Of a stretch of 64,000 nt of DNA, positions 17,480 to 26,505 are shown one piece after another. Positions within the stretch are counted from its first letter, which is position 1. Each line of letters opens with the position of its first letter. The DNA is from DUTS01 sp050951605 (GTDB lineage: Bacteria > Bacillota > Peptococcia > DRI-13 > DTU073): positions 1 to 64,000 of the forward strand of contig JBMNJJ010000003.1 in NCBI GenBank assembly GCA_050951605.1, in the 5' to 3' direction. Position numbers and translations under genes: made by a program. Below the pieces are notes generated by a model. It ran no database searches. It was not told the DNA's origin and saw only the letters and a list, made by a program, of their open reading frames with translations.

Positions 17480-18070
17480 TTATTTCTTGGCAATTCCCTT
17501 TAAATAATAATCCAACGTTTCTTCGATCAGGAGCTCCAACTTGTCCGACTCTAAATCTTCCTCCACATAAAACCCTGCCATCGACGCTAACCCCCCATAA
17601 AACAAATGAGCAAAAAGCAACCCATTAATTGACCTGATTTCCTGCTGATGAATACCTTCTTCAATAATATCCTTAATTAAAAGAAGCCGTTCGTAATGCT
17701 TTTCCATCAACCAAGAACGAAAAGGTGAATCTAAAAAAGCTGTTTCCATCGCTGTCGTTTTAGCCAAGGGATGAAAACGTTTCCAAATAATTAAGCTCTG
17801 CCTAATCAGCCCTTGCAATTTTTCCTTAATCGTTTTTGCGTTGCTCAATTCTTCCTTAAGTAACTCATCAAAAGTACCGACACCTTCTTTAAGGATTTCT
17901 TTAAAAAGTTCTTCCTTACTACTGAAATACTCATAAACAGTCCCTTTCCCCACTCCGGCTTTATGAGCAATATCTTCCATTTTAGCAAGATGAAAACCTT
18001 TAACAGAAAAAATCTGCAAAGCCGCTTCCATAATCTGTTCCTTTTTTGTCGTAACACAACTTCCCGACAT
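17480..18070 (-). CDS. TetR/AcrR family transcriptional regulator
   Basis: 196 residues with an N-terminal TetR helix-turn-helix: IMEAALQIFSVKGFHLAKM, then AHKAGVGKGTVYEYFSSKEE, about residues 13-55. A helical ligand-binding domain follows. The gene begins one base after the RND pump gene ends, so it is the third gene of the efflux operon. It most likely represses that operon through the GACTGA/TCAGTC operator at 22292-22307 and is released by a pump substrate. Confidence 0.93.
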   Translation of the reverse strand: MSGSCVTTKKEQIMEAALQIFSVKGFHLAKMEDIAHKAGVGKGTVYEYFSSKEELFKEILKEGVGTFDELLKEELSNAKTIKEKLQGLIRQSLIIWKRFHPLAKTTAMETAFLDSPFRSWLMEKHYERLLLIKDIIEEGIHQQEIRSINGLLFAHLFYGGLASMAGFYVEEDLESDKLELLIEETLDYYLKGIAKK

Positions 18071-18071
18071 C

Positions 18072-21000
18072 TTATTCTCCTCCCGCCGTACTGTTCGTCA
18101 ATGAAATAGCCTCAACTTTTTTCTGAGAACGAAAAAGTCTCTTCATCTTAGAGCTAAAATTATCCATAATAATATAAAGACACGGAATTAGCACCAATGT
18201 AATTATGGTGGAAACAGTTAACCCACCGGCAACAGCCGTAGCCATAGGTGCCGAAAGTTCTGCCCCTTCCCCAATTCCTAAAGTTAAAGGAAGTAAGGCT
18301 AAAATCGTGGTAAGAGCCGTCATCAAAATCGGTCTTAAACGAGTAGGACCGGCCTTTAAAATAGCCTCATCCCGAGATAGTCCATCACGCCTCCGCAAAG
18401 TATTGATATAGTCAACCAAGACAATCGCATTATTCACCACAATCCCGGCCAACATAATCACTCCGACAAAAGTGGGAATACTCAAAGTACGACCTGTCAA
18501 CAAAAGAGAAAAGACTACACCAATCAACATCGGAGGGATAGCAAACATAATAACAAACGGATATAATAAACCTTCAAACTGTGCCGCTAAAATCATATAA
18601 ACCAAAACTATAGCTAAAATTAATGCTAAACTTAAGTCCTGAAAAGCCTCCACCATTTCTTTATGTGCCCCACCAAATTCTAACTGCACCCCCGGCGGAA
18701 TCGTAAGGTCATTAAGTGCTATCTGGATATCTGCGATGACACTGTTTAAATCACGCTCATAAATATCCCCGGTAATAGTAACACGTCGCGATTGATTTTT
18801 TCTTTCAATCTGTGTCGGACCTTCCACCATTTCTAATTCGGCTACATCACGTAAATGAACTAAAGAACCGTAAGGAGAAGAAATCATTAAAGATTCTAAG
18901 TCATTGATATTCTGACGATATTGTTCATCCAATACTACCCGTACATCAACTTCCTCTCCCTTTTCACGATAACGTGTCGCCGTTGTACCGTTAATTGCCG
19001 TAGATAAAAGAGAAGATAATTGTGTTGTATTAATTCCATATTGTTCCGCTTTTTTTCTCTGCAATTTCAAATGAATTTCCGGACGACCGTTCTCTATACT
19101 TGTCGTTACTTCACGAGTACCTTCAATACCTTTTACCCGCTCTGCAATCGTGTCTGCCAACATTTTTAAAACATCTAAATTATCCCCGGTTAAACCAATT
19201 TCAATAGGTGACTGCAGTCCTCCCATCGCTACATCTAAGCCCATTACTTCAATATCTGCTCCCGGAATACCGGCACATTTATCTCTGAGGTCATCCAAAA
19301 CTTGATCAATTGAACGAGCTCGCTGCCTTTTTTCCGTAAGCTTTCCTCTAATCACTGACTGTTCCGGAGTAGAACCGGAAGAGCCCATCCCCGGCTCGGC
19401 ACCAACAGCATAAATCGCCCACTCATGTTCCGGCAATTCTTCAATATACTGTTCCACCAATTTAGTCACACGCTGAGTTTCCCTTACTGCCGTACCATTG
19501 GGTAGAGTAATATTAACTGTATATTCACCACTATCCTGTTTCGGCAAAAACTCCATTCCCACAAGGGGAATCACCGCTATACTGGCAATGAAAAGACCTA
19601 AAGTAAAAAACACTACCGTCTTACGATGTTGAATTGACCACCCTAAAATACGACGATAAAACTCATCTATTACAGTTAAAGCTTTACCCCATGCCTCAAA
19701 CAACGTTTTCTTAATTCTAAATTCCTTTTTCTTCCCTTTCTGCTTAGCCCCACCGGAATCAGTAGAAGAACCCACCGATTCCACTTTAAGTATTTTAGAA
19801 GAAAGCATCGGTACCAAAGTCAAGGCCACCACAAGAGAAGCAAGCAAAGCAAAAGATACCGTCAAGGCCATAGGACGAAAAATCTGTGAAGCAAGCCCTT
19901 CCACATAAACAATCGGTAAAAAAACAACAATTGTCGTTAACGTAGAGGCCGTTACTGCTAAGGAAACTTCGGCCGCTCCTTGCTTAGCCGCTTCTATTCT
20001 AGAATAACCTTCCTGGCGATAACGATAAATATTTTCTAAAATAACGATCGAACTATCCACCATCATCCCTATACCTAATGCCAAGCCACCTAAAGTAATT
20101 ATATTAAGTGTTAACCCACCAAAATACATCAAAATAAAGGTAGCAATAATGGCAATAGGAATAGCTGCACCAATAACTACAGTACTTCTAATATTCCTCA
20201 AAAACAAAAATAAAATCAAAATAGCCAATGCTGCACCAATAAGTGCATTTTCTTTAACTTGATCCAGAGCCAGACGAATATATTCCGCTTGATCAAAACC
20301 CACATTAACCTTCAGTTTTTGCGGTAACTCCTTTTCTAACTCTGCTATTTCCGTTTTTATAGCTTCCGATACTTTAACTGTATTCGCATCTGTTTGCTTT
20401 TGTATCGCAATCTGCACACTAGGAACACCATCCATATAGACAAATTGTTTTGTATCTTTAAATGTATCTTCCACACGTGCTATCTCCGCTAAACGTACAT
20501 AACCACCTGAAGTTAAAGGAATTTGCAAATCTTCGATTTCCTGTACACTGCTAAACTCCCCTACCACACGCACCGTTTGCTCTTTGAGCCCTTCTTCGAT
20601 CGTTCCTACCGAAGCATCTCTATTTTCCATCCGTAACTGTCCGATAACTTGCTCTAAAGAAATCCCATAAGCCTGCAAACGCTGAGGGACCGCAGAAATA
20701 CGAATTTCTCGTTTCACCCCACCGGAAACCGTAACTGAAGCTACTCCCTCTACCCTTTCTAAACGAGGCTGAATCACATCAGTCGCTAATTTATCCAAAG
20801 TATCCAGGTCATAATCACCACTAAAACCCATTACCATAATAGGCATCATATTAGGGTCCAGTTTAAGAATCATCGTTTTATCTGCATCTGCCGGAAGAAA
20901 AGATGAAGTAAAATCTATTTTTTCCCTCATCTGATTAATTGCGAAATTCATATCTGTGCCCCAACTAAACTCTAAAATAACTAAAGAGCTTCCCTGGCGT

Positions 21001-21251
21001 GAAATGGAATTAATACTCTTAATCCCATTTACCGCTCCTAAAGCACCTTCCAAAGGTCGTGTAACCAACTTCTCTATCTCTTCCGGTCCCACGTTCTCAT
21101 AAGAAGTCATCGCTAAAGCCAGCGGCAACTCTAATTCCGGGAATAAATCCAGATTTAATTTATTCATCGAAACTAAACCTAGTAAAATAATCATCAAAAA
21201 AATCATGGCAATAGTTATGGGACGCCTAACCGCTAAGTCCGAAAGTTTCAT
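18072..21251 (-). CDS. RND-family efflux pump permease (AcrB/SwrC-like)
   Basis: 1059 residues with the full RND layout: two blocks of six membrane segments and two large extracytoplasmic loops. TM4 carries LGIGMMVDSSIVILENIYR and TM10 GVIMLAGIVVNNAIVLVDY. By eye, AcrB's Asp407 is kept, Asp408 is Ser and Lys940 is Asn; this resembles Gram-positive and heavy-metal-like branches as far as I recall. Its ATG overlaps the adaptor gene by 4 bp. No TolC-type outer-membrane channel is nearby, fitting a monoderm. Substrates (surfactant, drug or bile-like) cannot be told from sequence. Confidence 0.95.
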   Translation of the reverse strand: MKLSDLAVRRPITIAMIFLMIILLGLVSMNKLNLDLFPELELPLALAMTSYENVGPEEIEKLVTRPLEGALGAVNGIKSINSISRQGSSLVILEFSWGTDMNFAINQMREKIDFTSSFLPADADKTMILKLDPNMMPIMVMGFSGDYDLDTLDKLATDVIQPRLERVEGVASVTVSGGVKREIRISAVPQRLQAYGISLEQVIGQLRMENRDASVGTIEEGLKEQTVRVVGEFSSVQEIEDLQIPLTSGGYVRLAEIARVEDTFKDTKQFVYMDGVPSVQIAIQKQTDANTVKVSEAIKTEIAELEKELPQKLKVNVGFDQAEYIRLALDQVKENALIGAALAILILFLFLRNIRSTVVIGAAIPIAIIATFILMYFGGLTLNIITLGGLALGIGMMVDSSIVILENIYRYRQEGYSRIEAAKQGAAEVSLAVTASTLTTIVVFLPIVYVEGLASQIFRPMALTVSFALLASLVVALTLVPMLSSKILKVESVGSSTDSGGAKQKGKKKEFRIKKTLFEAWGKALTVIDEFYRRILGWSIQHRKTVVFFTLGLFIASIAVIPLVGMEFLPKQDSGEYTVNITLPNGTAVRETQRVTKLVEQYIEELPEHEWAIYAVGAEPGMGSSGSTPEQSVIRGKLTEKRQRARSIDQVLDDLRDKCAGIPGADIEVMGLDVAMGGLQSPIEIGLTGDNLDVLKMLADTIAERVKGIEGTREVTTSIENGRPEIHLKLQRKKAEQYGINTTQLSSLLSTAINGTTATRYREKGEEVDVRVVLDEQYRQNINDLESLMISSPYGSLVHLRDVAELEMVEGPTQIERKNQSRRVTITGDIYERDLNSVIADIQIALNDLTIPPGVQLEFGGAHKEMVEAFQDLSLALILAIVLVYMILAAQFEGLLYPFVIMFAIPPMLIGVVFSLLLTGRTLSIPTFVGVIMLAGIVVNNAIVLVDYINTLRRRDGLSRDEAILKAGPTRLRPILMTALTTILALLPLTLGIGEGAELSAPMATAVAGGLTVSTIITLVLIPCLYIIMDNFSSKMKRLFRSQKKVEAISLTNSTAGGE

Positions 21252-22267
21252 TTGTTTTCACCCCTCGTCAAAGGAGCTACAGGGCTACCGTCTTTAACTC
21301 CATATTGACCTTCGACAATCAACATCTCCCCTTCATGAAGACCTTTAACTACTTCTGCACGATCACCCAAAGTCAATCCTAATTCTACTTCACGCATCTT
21401 CGCTATATCACTTTCCACCACAAAAACAACTTGCTTCTGTTCAAATTCTACTACCGCATACTGAGGAATAACTAAAATATTTTCTTTCCGCTCTGTAACA
21501 AGCCGGACTTCACCATACATCCCATCTTTCAATAATCCTTTTTTATTAGGCAGAGATAAAGTTACAGGATAAGCCTTCGTACGTGAATCTATCTGCGGTG
21601 GAATAGTAATAATCACACCTTTAAAGTCTTCCTTAGCTACCGCAGGTACACTAACCTCCACCCGGGCACCCTTATTTAATTTACTAATATACGCCTCTCC
21701 TACCTGAATTTCTAATTCCAAATAATCTATATCCACAATAGAAACAAGGGGGGCACTTCCGGCTAATTGCCCCTCTATAGCAGAAACAGAAGCAACAACA
21801 CCATTAATCGTACTAAGAAGAGAACAGTTTTCCTTTTGTAATTGTAAATTCTCCAAAGCAGTTTCTGATTGTTCCAATTGGAACTTAGAAACAGCCCCTA
21901 TTTCATAAAGCTCTAAATTACGCTCATAAGCCAACTCAGCTTGCTCGAGCTGTAAATCAAGTTCTCGTGAATCAAAAATTACTAAAGGTGTTCCTTTAGT
22001 AACATAATCACCCACTTCTACAAGTACATCCACAATCTTAAAAACAGGACTTTTAGCAACAATAAAAACTTCCTCTTGAGCTTTTAACAACCCGCCCAAA
22101 GGAATCTTCTTTTCTAATGTTCCTTTATGTACATTTTCTACAGTAACCGGTATCTTTTTCACTTGAGAATCTACCACTTTTTGTTCTTCTTGGGATTGAC
22201 ACCCCACTGAAACTACACTTAGAATAATAAACATTGCTAATACAAGTATTAATCCTTTTTTTGTCAT
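21248..22267 (-). CDS. RND efflux adaptor subunit (HlyD/AcrA-like membrane fusion protein)
   Basis: 339 residues from the ATG at 22267, preceded by GGGAGGAAAGAGG; an upstream frame to 22309 overlaps the operator and is unlikely. The N-terminus is a hydrophobic signal (LILVLAMFIILSVV) ending VGCQSQ, a probable though imperfect lipobox. Next come a split barrel-sandwich domain (VFKIVDVLVEVGDYVTKGTP and LLSTINGVVASVSAIEGQ), a short alpha hairpin and a beta-barrel with LKDGMYGEVRLV. First gene of the operon adaptor-pump-TetR. Confidence 0.92.
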   Translation of the reverse strand: MTKKGLILVLAMFIILSVVSVGCQSQEEQKVVDSQVKKIPVTVENVHKGTLEKKIPLGGLLKAQEEVFIVAKSPVFKIVDVLVEVGDYVTKGTPLVIFDSRELDLQLEQAELAYERNLELYEIGAVSKFQLEQSETALENLQLQKENCSLLSTINGVVASVSAIEGQLAGSAPLVSIVDIDYLELEIQVGEAYISKLNKGARVEVSVPAVAKEDFKGVIITIPPQIDSRTKAYPVTLSLPNKKGLLKDGMYGEVRLVTERKENILVIPQYAVVEFEQKQVVFVVESDIAKMREVELGLTLGDRAEVVKGLHEGEMLIVEGQYGVKDGSPVAPLTRGENK

Positions 22268-22291
22268 CCTCTTTCCTCCCCTTATTTCCCC

Positions 22292-22307
22292 GACTGAACG
22301 GTCAGTC
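22292..22307 (-). promoter_or_regulatory. Probable TetR-family operator
   Basis: GACTGAACGGTCAGTC is a palindrome with 6-bp arms (GACTGA/TCAGTC). It lies 10 bases downstream of the -10 element of the efflux promoter and 24 bases before the adaptor start codon. A bound repressor would block RNA polymerase leaving this promoter. The linked TetR gene is the obvious ligand (inference). Confidence 0.85.
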
Positions 22308-22317
22308 ACTTGCTTAT

Positions 22318-22346
22318 ATTGTAAATTTTCCCTACCTTCTTGTCAA
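22318..22346 (-). promoter_or_regulatory. Sigma-A-type promoter of the efflux operon
   Basis: On the minus strand, TTGACA (22341-22346) and TACAAT (22318-22323) are separated by exactly 17 bases. The -35 is consensus and the -10 has one mismatch. The predicted start is near 22311, immediately before the palindromic operator. Confidence 0.85.
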
Positions 22347-22408
22347 CAAAATATCAAAAAAACAAGACGTTTAACTCCTTTTTGGATAACAAGTATAATA
22401 AAAATCGT

Positions 22409-22438
22409 TTGCAATATTATATGAACTATCAATATAAT
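22409..22438 (+). promoter_or_regulatory. Promoter of the cardiolipin synthase gene
   Basis: On the plus strand, TTGCAA (22409-22414) and TATAAT (22433-22438) are separated by 18 bases, with transcription expected near 22445. GTGAGG at 22473-22478 is the ribosome-binding site before the ATG at 22486. Confidence 0.75.
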
Positions 22439-22485
22439 TATAAGGAAGACAAAATAATCTTTAAGAAAGAACGTGAGGCTAATTT

Positions 22486-24039
22486 ATGAAAAAGAGAGAA
22501 TTCCTTTTATGTCTTATTATTTTGCTTTTACTCTCCATAGGTTATTTTTACCTAAGTGTAGTTTATGTCGATATTTTTAATTTAAGTCTCTCCCCCGTAA
22601 AAGGATATATTAAAACGGGCAATGTTGTTTATTTCATTTTTAGCTCTATGGTTTTCTTCGCCGGACTTCTTCTACTTTTAGAAAGACGTGACCCATCTAA
22701 AACATTAGCTTGGTTATTAATTCTACTTTTTTTACCTCTCGTAGGCTTTATTCTTTATCTTGTTTTTGGCAGACATCCGCGTAAGCAAAGAATAACTCGT
22801 AAAAAGAAAGTACTCAATAACAACCTTTATCCCCTCCAGCAATCTCTTTATCAAAATCCTCTCCCCGGTAACACCGAAGCCCGAGAGAAAGCCAGACTAA
22901 TTGAACTTATCTATAATAATGCCGACTTCCCTCCTACAGCCAATAATGAAATACAAGTATTAACCGATGGGCAAGAAATATTTCCGGCCTTTATCGAGGC
23001 AATTAAAAAAGCTCAAAAACATATCCACTTAGAAACGTATATCCTTAGAGATGATAATATCGGGAATACCATCGCCGACCTTCTCTGTGCCAAAGCACAA
23101 AAAGGTGTCAAAGTGCGCCTAATTTATGACGGTCTAGGTTCACGTCACCTAGGCAAAGAGTATCTGGAAAAACTACGTACTGCCGGCGTAGAAGTTGCTG
23201 TTTTCTTCCCGGTTAAACTACCTTTTTTACACAGAAAAATTAATTACCGCAACCATCGTAAAATCCTAGTTGTAGATGGGATAACAGGTTTTGTAGGAGG
23301 AGCAAATATCGGTGATGAATACTTAGGGCAAAATCCGGAAATTGGCTACTGGCGAGATACACACGTCTGTTTAAAAGGAAATGCTGTCTATTTCTTACAA
23401 CGTATTTTTTTGCAAGACTGGCATTTTATTACCGGAAAATCTTTAGAACACAATTCTATCGACCTTTTCCCTAAGCAAAAAACTACAGGTAAACACATCG
23501 TGCAAATAACAGCTAGCGGACCGGACAGTCAGTGGGAAGCAATCATGCAAGTTTATTATTATACTATTGCCACTGCCGAAAAATCAGTCTATATCACTTC
23601 ACCCTATTTTATTCCTAATGAAAGTATTCTTACCGCCTTAAAAACTGCTGCCTTAAGTGGTGTCGATGTTAAACTTATTCTCCCTGCTAAACCTGACCAT
23701 AAAGTAGTCTTCTGGGCAGCTATGTCCTATCTAGGAGAATTACTTGAAGCCGGTGTCGAAATTTACTTTTATCATAAAGGATTTATTCATTCCAAAGTCC
23801 TCACCGTAGACGGAATTGTTTCTTCCATTGGTTCAGCCAATATGGACCAACGTAGCTTTAGCCTTAATTTTGAAGTTAATGCTTTTATCTATGACCAAGA
23901 AACAGCTCTAAGATTAGAACAAGACTTTCAAGAAGACTTACGACATGCCAAAAAACTTACCCTGGAAGAACTCCAAAATCGTTCACTCGGACAACATTTC
24001 ATCGAATCTATAGCCCGCCTCTTTTCTCCTCTACTCTAA
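22486..24039 (+). CDS. cls: Cardiolipin synthase (two-HKD phospholipase D family)
   Basis: 517 residues. Two N-terminal membrane helices (about 5-27 and 43-65) and a third hydrophobic stretch, LLILLFLPLVGFILYLVFG, anchor it. Two catalytic HKD motifs follow: HRKILVVDG with GGANIGDEY, and HSKVLTVDG with GSANMDQRS. It joins two phosphatidylglycerol molecules into cardiolipin at the membrane. It is the only confident plus-strand gene and has its own promoter, divergent from the efflux operon and convergent with the SH3 gene. Confidence 0.96.
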   Translation: MKKREFLLCLIILLLLSIGYFYLSVVYVDIFNLSLSPVKGYIKTGNVVYFIFSSMVFFAGLLLLLERRDPSKTLAWLLILLFLPLVGFILYLVFGRHPRKQRITRKKKVLNNNLYPLQQSLYQNPLPGNTEAREKARLIELIYNNADFPPTANNEIQVLTDGQEIFPAFIEAIKKAQKHIHLETYILRDDNIGNTIADLLCAKAQKGVKVRLIYDGLGSRHLGKEYLEKLRTAGVEVAVFFPVKLPFLHRKINYRNHRKILVVDGITGFVGGANIGDEYLGQNPEIGYWRDTHVCLKGNAVYFLQRIFLQDWHFITGKSLEHNSIDLFPKQKTTGKHIVQITASGPDSQWEAIMQVYYYTIATAEKSVYITSPYFIPNESILTALKTAALSGVDVKLILPAKPDHKVVFWAAMSYLGELLEAGVEIYFYHKGFIHSKVLTVDGIVSSIGSANMDQRSFSLNFEVNAFIYDQETALRLEQDFQEDLRHAKKLTLEELQNRSLGQHFIESIARLFSPLL

Positions 24040-24060
24040 GCTAATTTTAAGCAAACTACA

Positions 24061-24098
24061 AAGGGACGTTTCACTTATCATGAAGTGAAGCGTCCCTT
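24061..24098. terminator. Bidirectional intrinsic terminator between convergent genes
   Basis: A 16-bp stem (AAGGGACGTTTCACTT paired with AAGTGAAGCGTCCCTT, one wobble) with a 6-base loop is flanked by an A-rich and a T-rich side. It lies 22 bp after cls and 80 bp after the SH3 gene on the other strand, so it can stop transcription from both. Confidence 0.9.
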
Positions 24099-24140
24099 TT
24101 ATTAATATTAGACTTCCTTCTCGAAGTTCCAATTCTAAAC

Positions 24141-24166
24141 AAAGCACAAAACGAGAAACGGTACAG
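24141..24166. repeat. Diverged copy of the codY-adjacent repeat end
   Basis: It begins AAAGCACAAAACGAG and ends CGGTACAG, matching 5133-5158 at 23 of 26 positions. As at codY, it sits just downstream (13 bp) of the stop codon of a minus-strand gene. The rest of the 219-bp unit is not present here. Confidence 0.6.
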
Positions 24167-24178
24167 CATCTTTTCGAA

Positions 24179-24745
24179 TTATTGTGAACGTACAACCCCA
24201 CTATACACCCAACCTACCGTACCATCCTCCAACTTAACATTATACCAACCGGCCTCTTCTTTCTGCACAAGCATCCCCTCTTCCTTCGTCACCTTCTTCA
24301 AGACACTGGCTTCTAAAGTCGGAGCACTACGTAAATTCACATAGTTCTGAGTGTTAATATAGATCGTCTTGCCTACAACAGAAGTCTTCTCAGGCTGTTT
24401 TGTTTCCTCCGGTTCATCCTTCTTATCCTTATTATTATCTGTAGGTTGAGAAGTAACAGGAGAAGTTGTTGGTTTAGAAGAACTAGAAGATGTATTTTTT
24501 ATTTTATCTTGCAATTCATTAATCGTGCTTTGTAAAGCTTTCGCCTGTACAGAAAGCTCTGCTACGGTTTTCTCCAAATCCGTAACTCTTTCTTGAATTG
24601 CCTTATCTGCATAACTCTTGGAAACAATCGGGTCATCACTAGAACCCGGGGCAGGCGAATCAGCAACAACAGCTGCCTTCCCTAAGCAAAAACCCACCAC
24701 AATAGATAAAATAGCTCCAATAATAATAAACCCACGCAGTTTCAT
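24179..24745 (-). CDS. Exported SH3-domain protein with coiled coil
   Basis: 188 residues: an N-terminal signal or anchor helix (FIIIGAILSIVVGFCLG), then a coiled coil at about 45-85 (ERVTDLEKTVAELSVQAK). A Ser/Thr/Pro/Lys-rich linker covers about 86-125. A C-terminal bacterial SH3 domain (YVNLRSAPTLEASVLKKV and WYNVKLEDGTVGWVYSG) is the part expected to bind peptidoglycan or other wall material. Its role is unknown; the neighbours are wall-polymer genes. Confidence 0.85.
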   Translation of the reverse strand: MKLRGFIIIGAILSIVVGFCLGKAAVVADSPAPGSSDDPIVSKSYADKAIQERVTDLEKTVAELSVQAKALQSTINELQDKIKNTSSSSSKPTTSPVTSQPTDNNKDKKDEPEETKQPEKTSVVGKTIYINTQNYVNLRSAPTLEASVLKKVTKEEGMLVQKEEAGWYNVKLEDGTVGWVYSGVVRSQ

Positions 24746-24782
24746 CTCTACACCTCTTTTTTAAACTTATTTACCGAAACAT

Positions 24783-25862
24783 CTATTTTGTCAAATGATG
24801 ATAAACCTTTTCATCCTTAACTTGACTCTGTTTGTCACACTCTTGTCTCTCCCGCCCGTGTAATATACCCAGTTTTTCCGCTCCAATACAAAAACCCAGA
24901 ATCAAAGCCACCATAATCAACATCCCCTGAGCAGTTGTAACCAAAGCCATAACAATCGCGGAAAAACTTAATACAATACTCACCCCATACATAGCCAATA
25001 CTGTATGCTGGTGAGACAAGCCTAATCTAAGTAAGCGATGATGAAGATGTTCTTTATCTGCACTAAAAATTGGCTTGCCTCCAAAATAGCGTCGCACAAT
25101 AGCAAATAAAGTATCCAAAATAGGAATACCTAAAATAACTACCGGTAAAAACAAAGAAATAATCGTGGCACTTTTCGTCAAACCAATTATCGCTAAAACC
25201 GAGAGATTAAAACCTAAAAACAGCGAACCTGTATCTCCCATAAAGATTTGAGCAGGATGAAAATTATACTTTAAAAAGCCGAAAATACTCGCTGCCAAAA
25301 TAAGAGCTAACATCGCCGCCTGTTGAGATGTTTCCAAATAAGCAATTACCCCTAATGTTACCGCAGCTATAGCCGAGACACCTGCCGCCAAACCATCTAA
25401 GCCATCAATAAGATTAACCGCATTAGTAATCCCAATTATCCACAACAAAGTCAAAGGATAACTCCAATAGCCAAGAGAAATGACACCTTTAACCGGATGG
25501 GTGATAAAGTCTACTCGTACACCGGCATAAATAACGATACAAGCAGCCACAATCTGTACTGCTAATTTCTGCCGTGCAGTAACCCCTTTAATATCATCAA
25601 TAATTCCCACAAGGGTAATTAAAAGCCCACCTACTAAAAGCCCATAAAGCCCAGTCGTCATCTCGGTAGTTAAAAGTACAGTCAACCAAAAACCCAAGCA
25701 AATCGCTAAACCGCCTAAACGAGGCATCGGCTTATGATGAACCTTCCGCTCCGTCGGTTGGTCGAGAGCTTTAATTTTATATGCTAATTTTTTAACAAGA
25801 GGAGTCCCTAAGAAAACTAAGCCAAAAGCTAACAGTAAAGGACCAATTGTTCCGATTCCCAT
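24783..25862 (-). CDS. WecA/TagO-type undecaprenyl-phosphate GlcNAc-1-phosphate transferase
   Basis: A 359-residue polytopic membrane enzyme of the MraY/WecA family. Signature loops are GIIDDIKG (Asp pair), NAVNLIDGLDGLAAG, FMGDTGSLFLGF and the His-rich KEHLHHRLLRLGLSHQHT, which marks WecA/TagO rather than MraY. It attaches GlcNAc-1-phosphate, or a related sugar, to undecaprenyl phosphate to begin a wall polymer. It precedes the SH3 gene by 37 bp. Confidence 0.93.
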   Translation of the reverse strand: MGIGTIGPLLLAFGLVFLGTPLVKKLAYKIKALDQPTERKVHHKPMPRLGGLAICLGFWLTVLLTTEMTTGLYGLLVGGLLITLVGIIDDIKGVTARQKLAVQIVAACIVIYAGVRVDFITHPVKGVISLGYWSYPLTLLWIIGITNAVNLIDGLDGLAAGVSAIAAVTLGVIAYLETSQQAAMLALILAASIFGFLKYNFHPAQIFMGDTGSLFLGFNLSVLAIIGLTKSATIISLFLPVVILGIPILDTLFAIVRRYFGGKPIFSADKEHLHHRLLRLGLSHQHTVLAMYGVSIVLSFSAIVMALVTTAQGMLIMVALILGFCIGAEKLGILHGRERQECDKQSQVKDEKVYHHLTK

Positions 25863-25945
25863 TAATTTTGCCTCCTCTGAAACCTTCCATATTTCTTTTT
25901 TATCAATTTTCGATTATAGCACGTTAAACAGTATTTGTCTACAGG

Positions 25946-26371
25946 CTACCTCTCCAAAGCAAAGGTCAATTCAGCCTCACAGGCTACTTCTTCTTCCACC
26001 AAAGCACGTGCTTTACATTTACCAATTACTCCCCGCATCTTCACTACTTCTATTTCCAGTCTTAACTGGTCCCCGGGAACAACCTGACGCCTAAACCTAC
26101 AATTATCAATACGTGCAAAATAAGCAATTTTACCCTTGTTTTCCGGTTTAGAAAGTACCAATACCGCTCCGGTTTGGGCCAAAGCCTCGACCAACAAAAC
26201 TCCCGGCATCACCGGCTTTTCAGGAAAATGTCCTTGAAAAAACGGTTCATTACCCGTAACATTTTTAAGTCCAACAATTCTTTGGTCTTCTTCCAGTTCC
26301 ACAATCCTATCCACCAAAAGAAAAGGATATCTATGAGGTAAAATTTCTTTAATCTCCACTAAATCAAGCAT
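25946..26371 (-). CDS. fabZ: 3-hydroxyacyl-ACP dehydratase FabZ
   Basis: 141 residues, the normal FabZ length. The hot-dog fold signature includes ILPHRYPFLLVDRI at the start. The catalytic region GHFPEKPVMPGVLLVEALAQ carries the active-site His of GHFP and the Glu in VEAL. It removes water from 3-hydroxyacyl-ACP in fatty acid elongation in the cytoplasm. It stands alone here, without other fab genes. Confidence 0.95.
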   Translation of the reverse strand: MLDLVEIKEILPHRYPFLLVDRIVELEEDQRIVGLKNVTGNEPFFQGHFPEKPVMPGVLLVEALAQTGAVLVLSKPENKGKIAYFARIDNCRFRRQVVPGDQLRLEIEVVKMRGVIGKCKARALVEEEVACEAELTFALER

Positions 26372-26505
26372 CTCCCTCTCTCCCTTTCCACTTTCAAAAT
26401 ATAATCATAGTAAAGGTATTAATTCGACATCTTTCCCCGTAAACCTTCTTCCTTTTTTTGCTCTTTATTTTATTTTTTAGTTATTCCTTCTTTCTCGTAC
26501 CTAAC

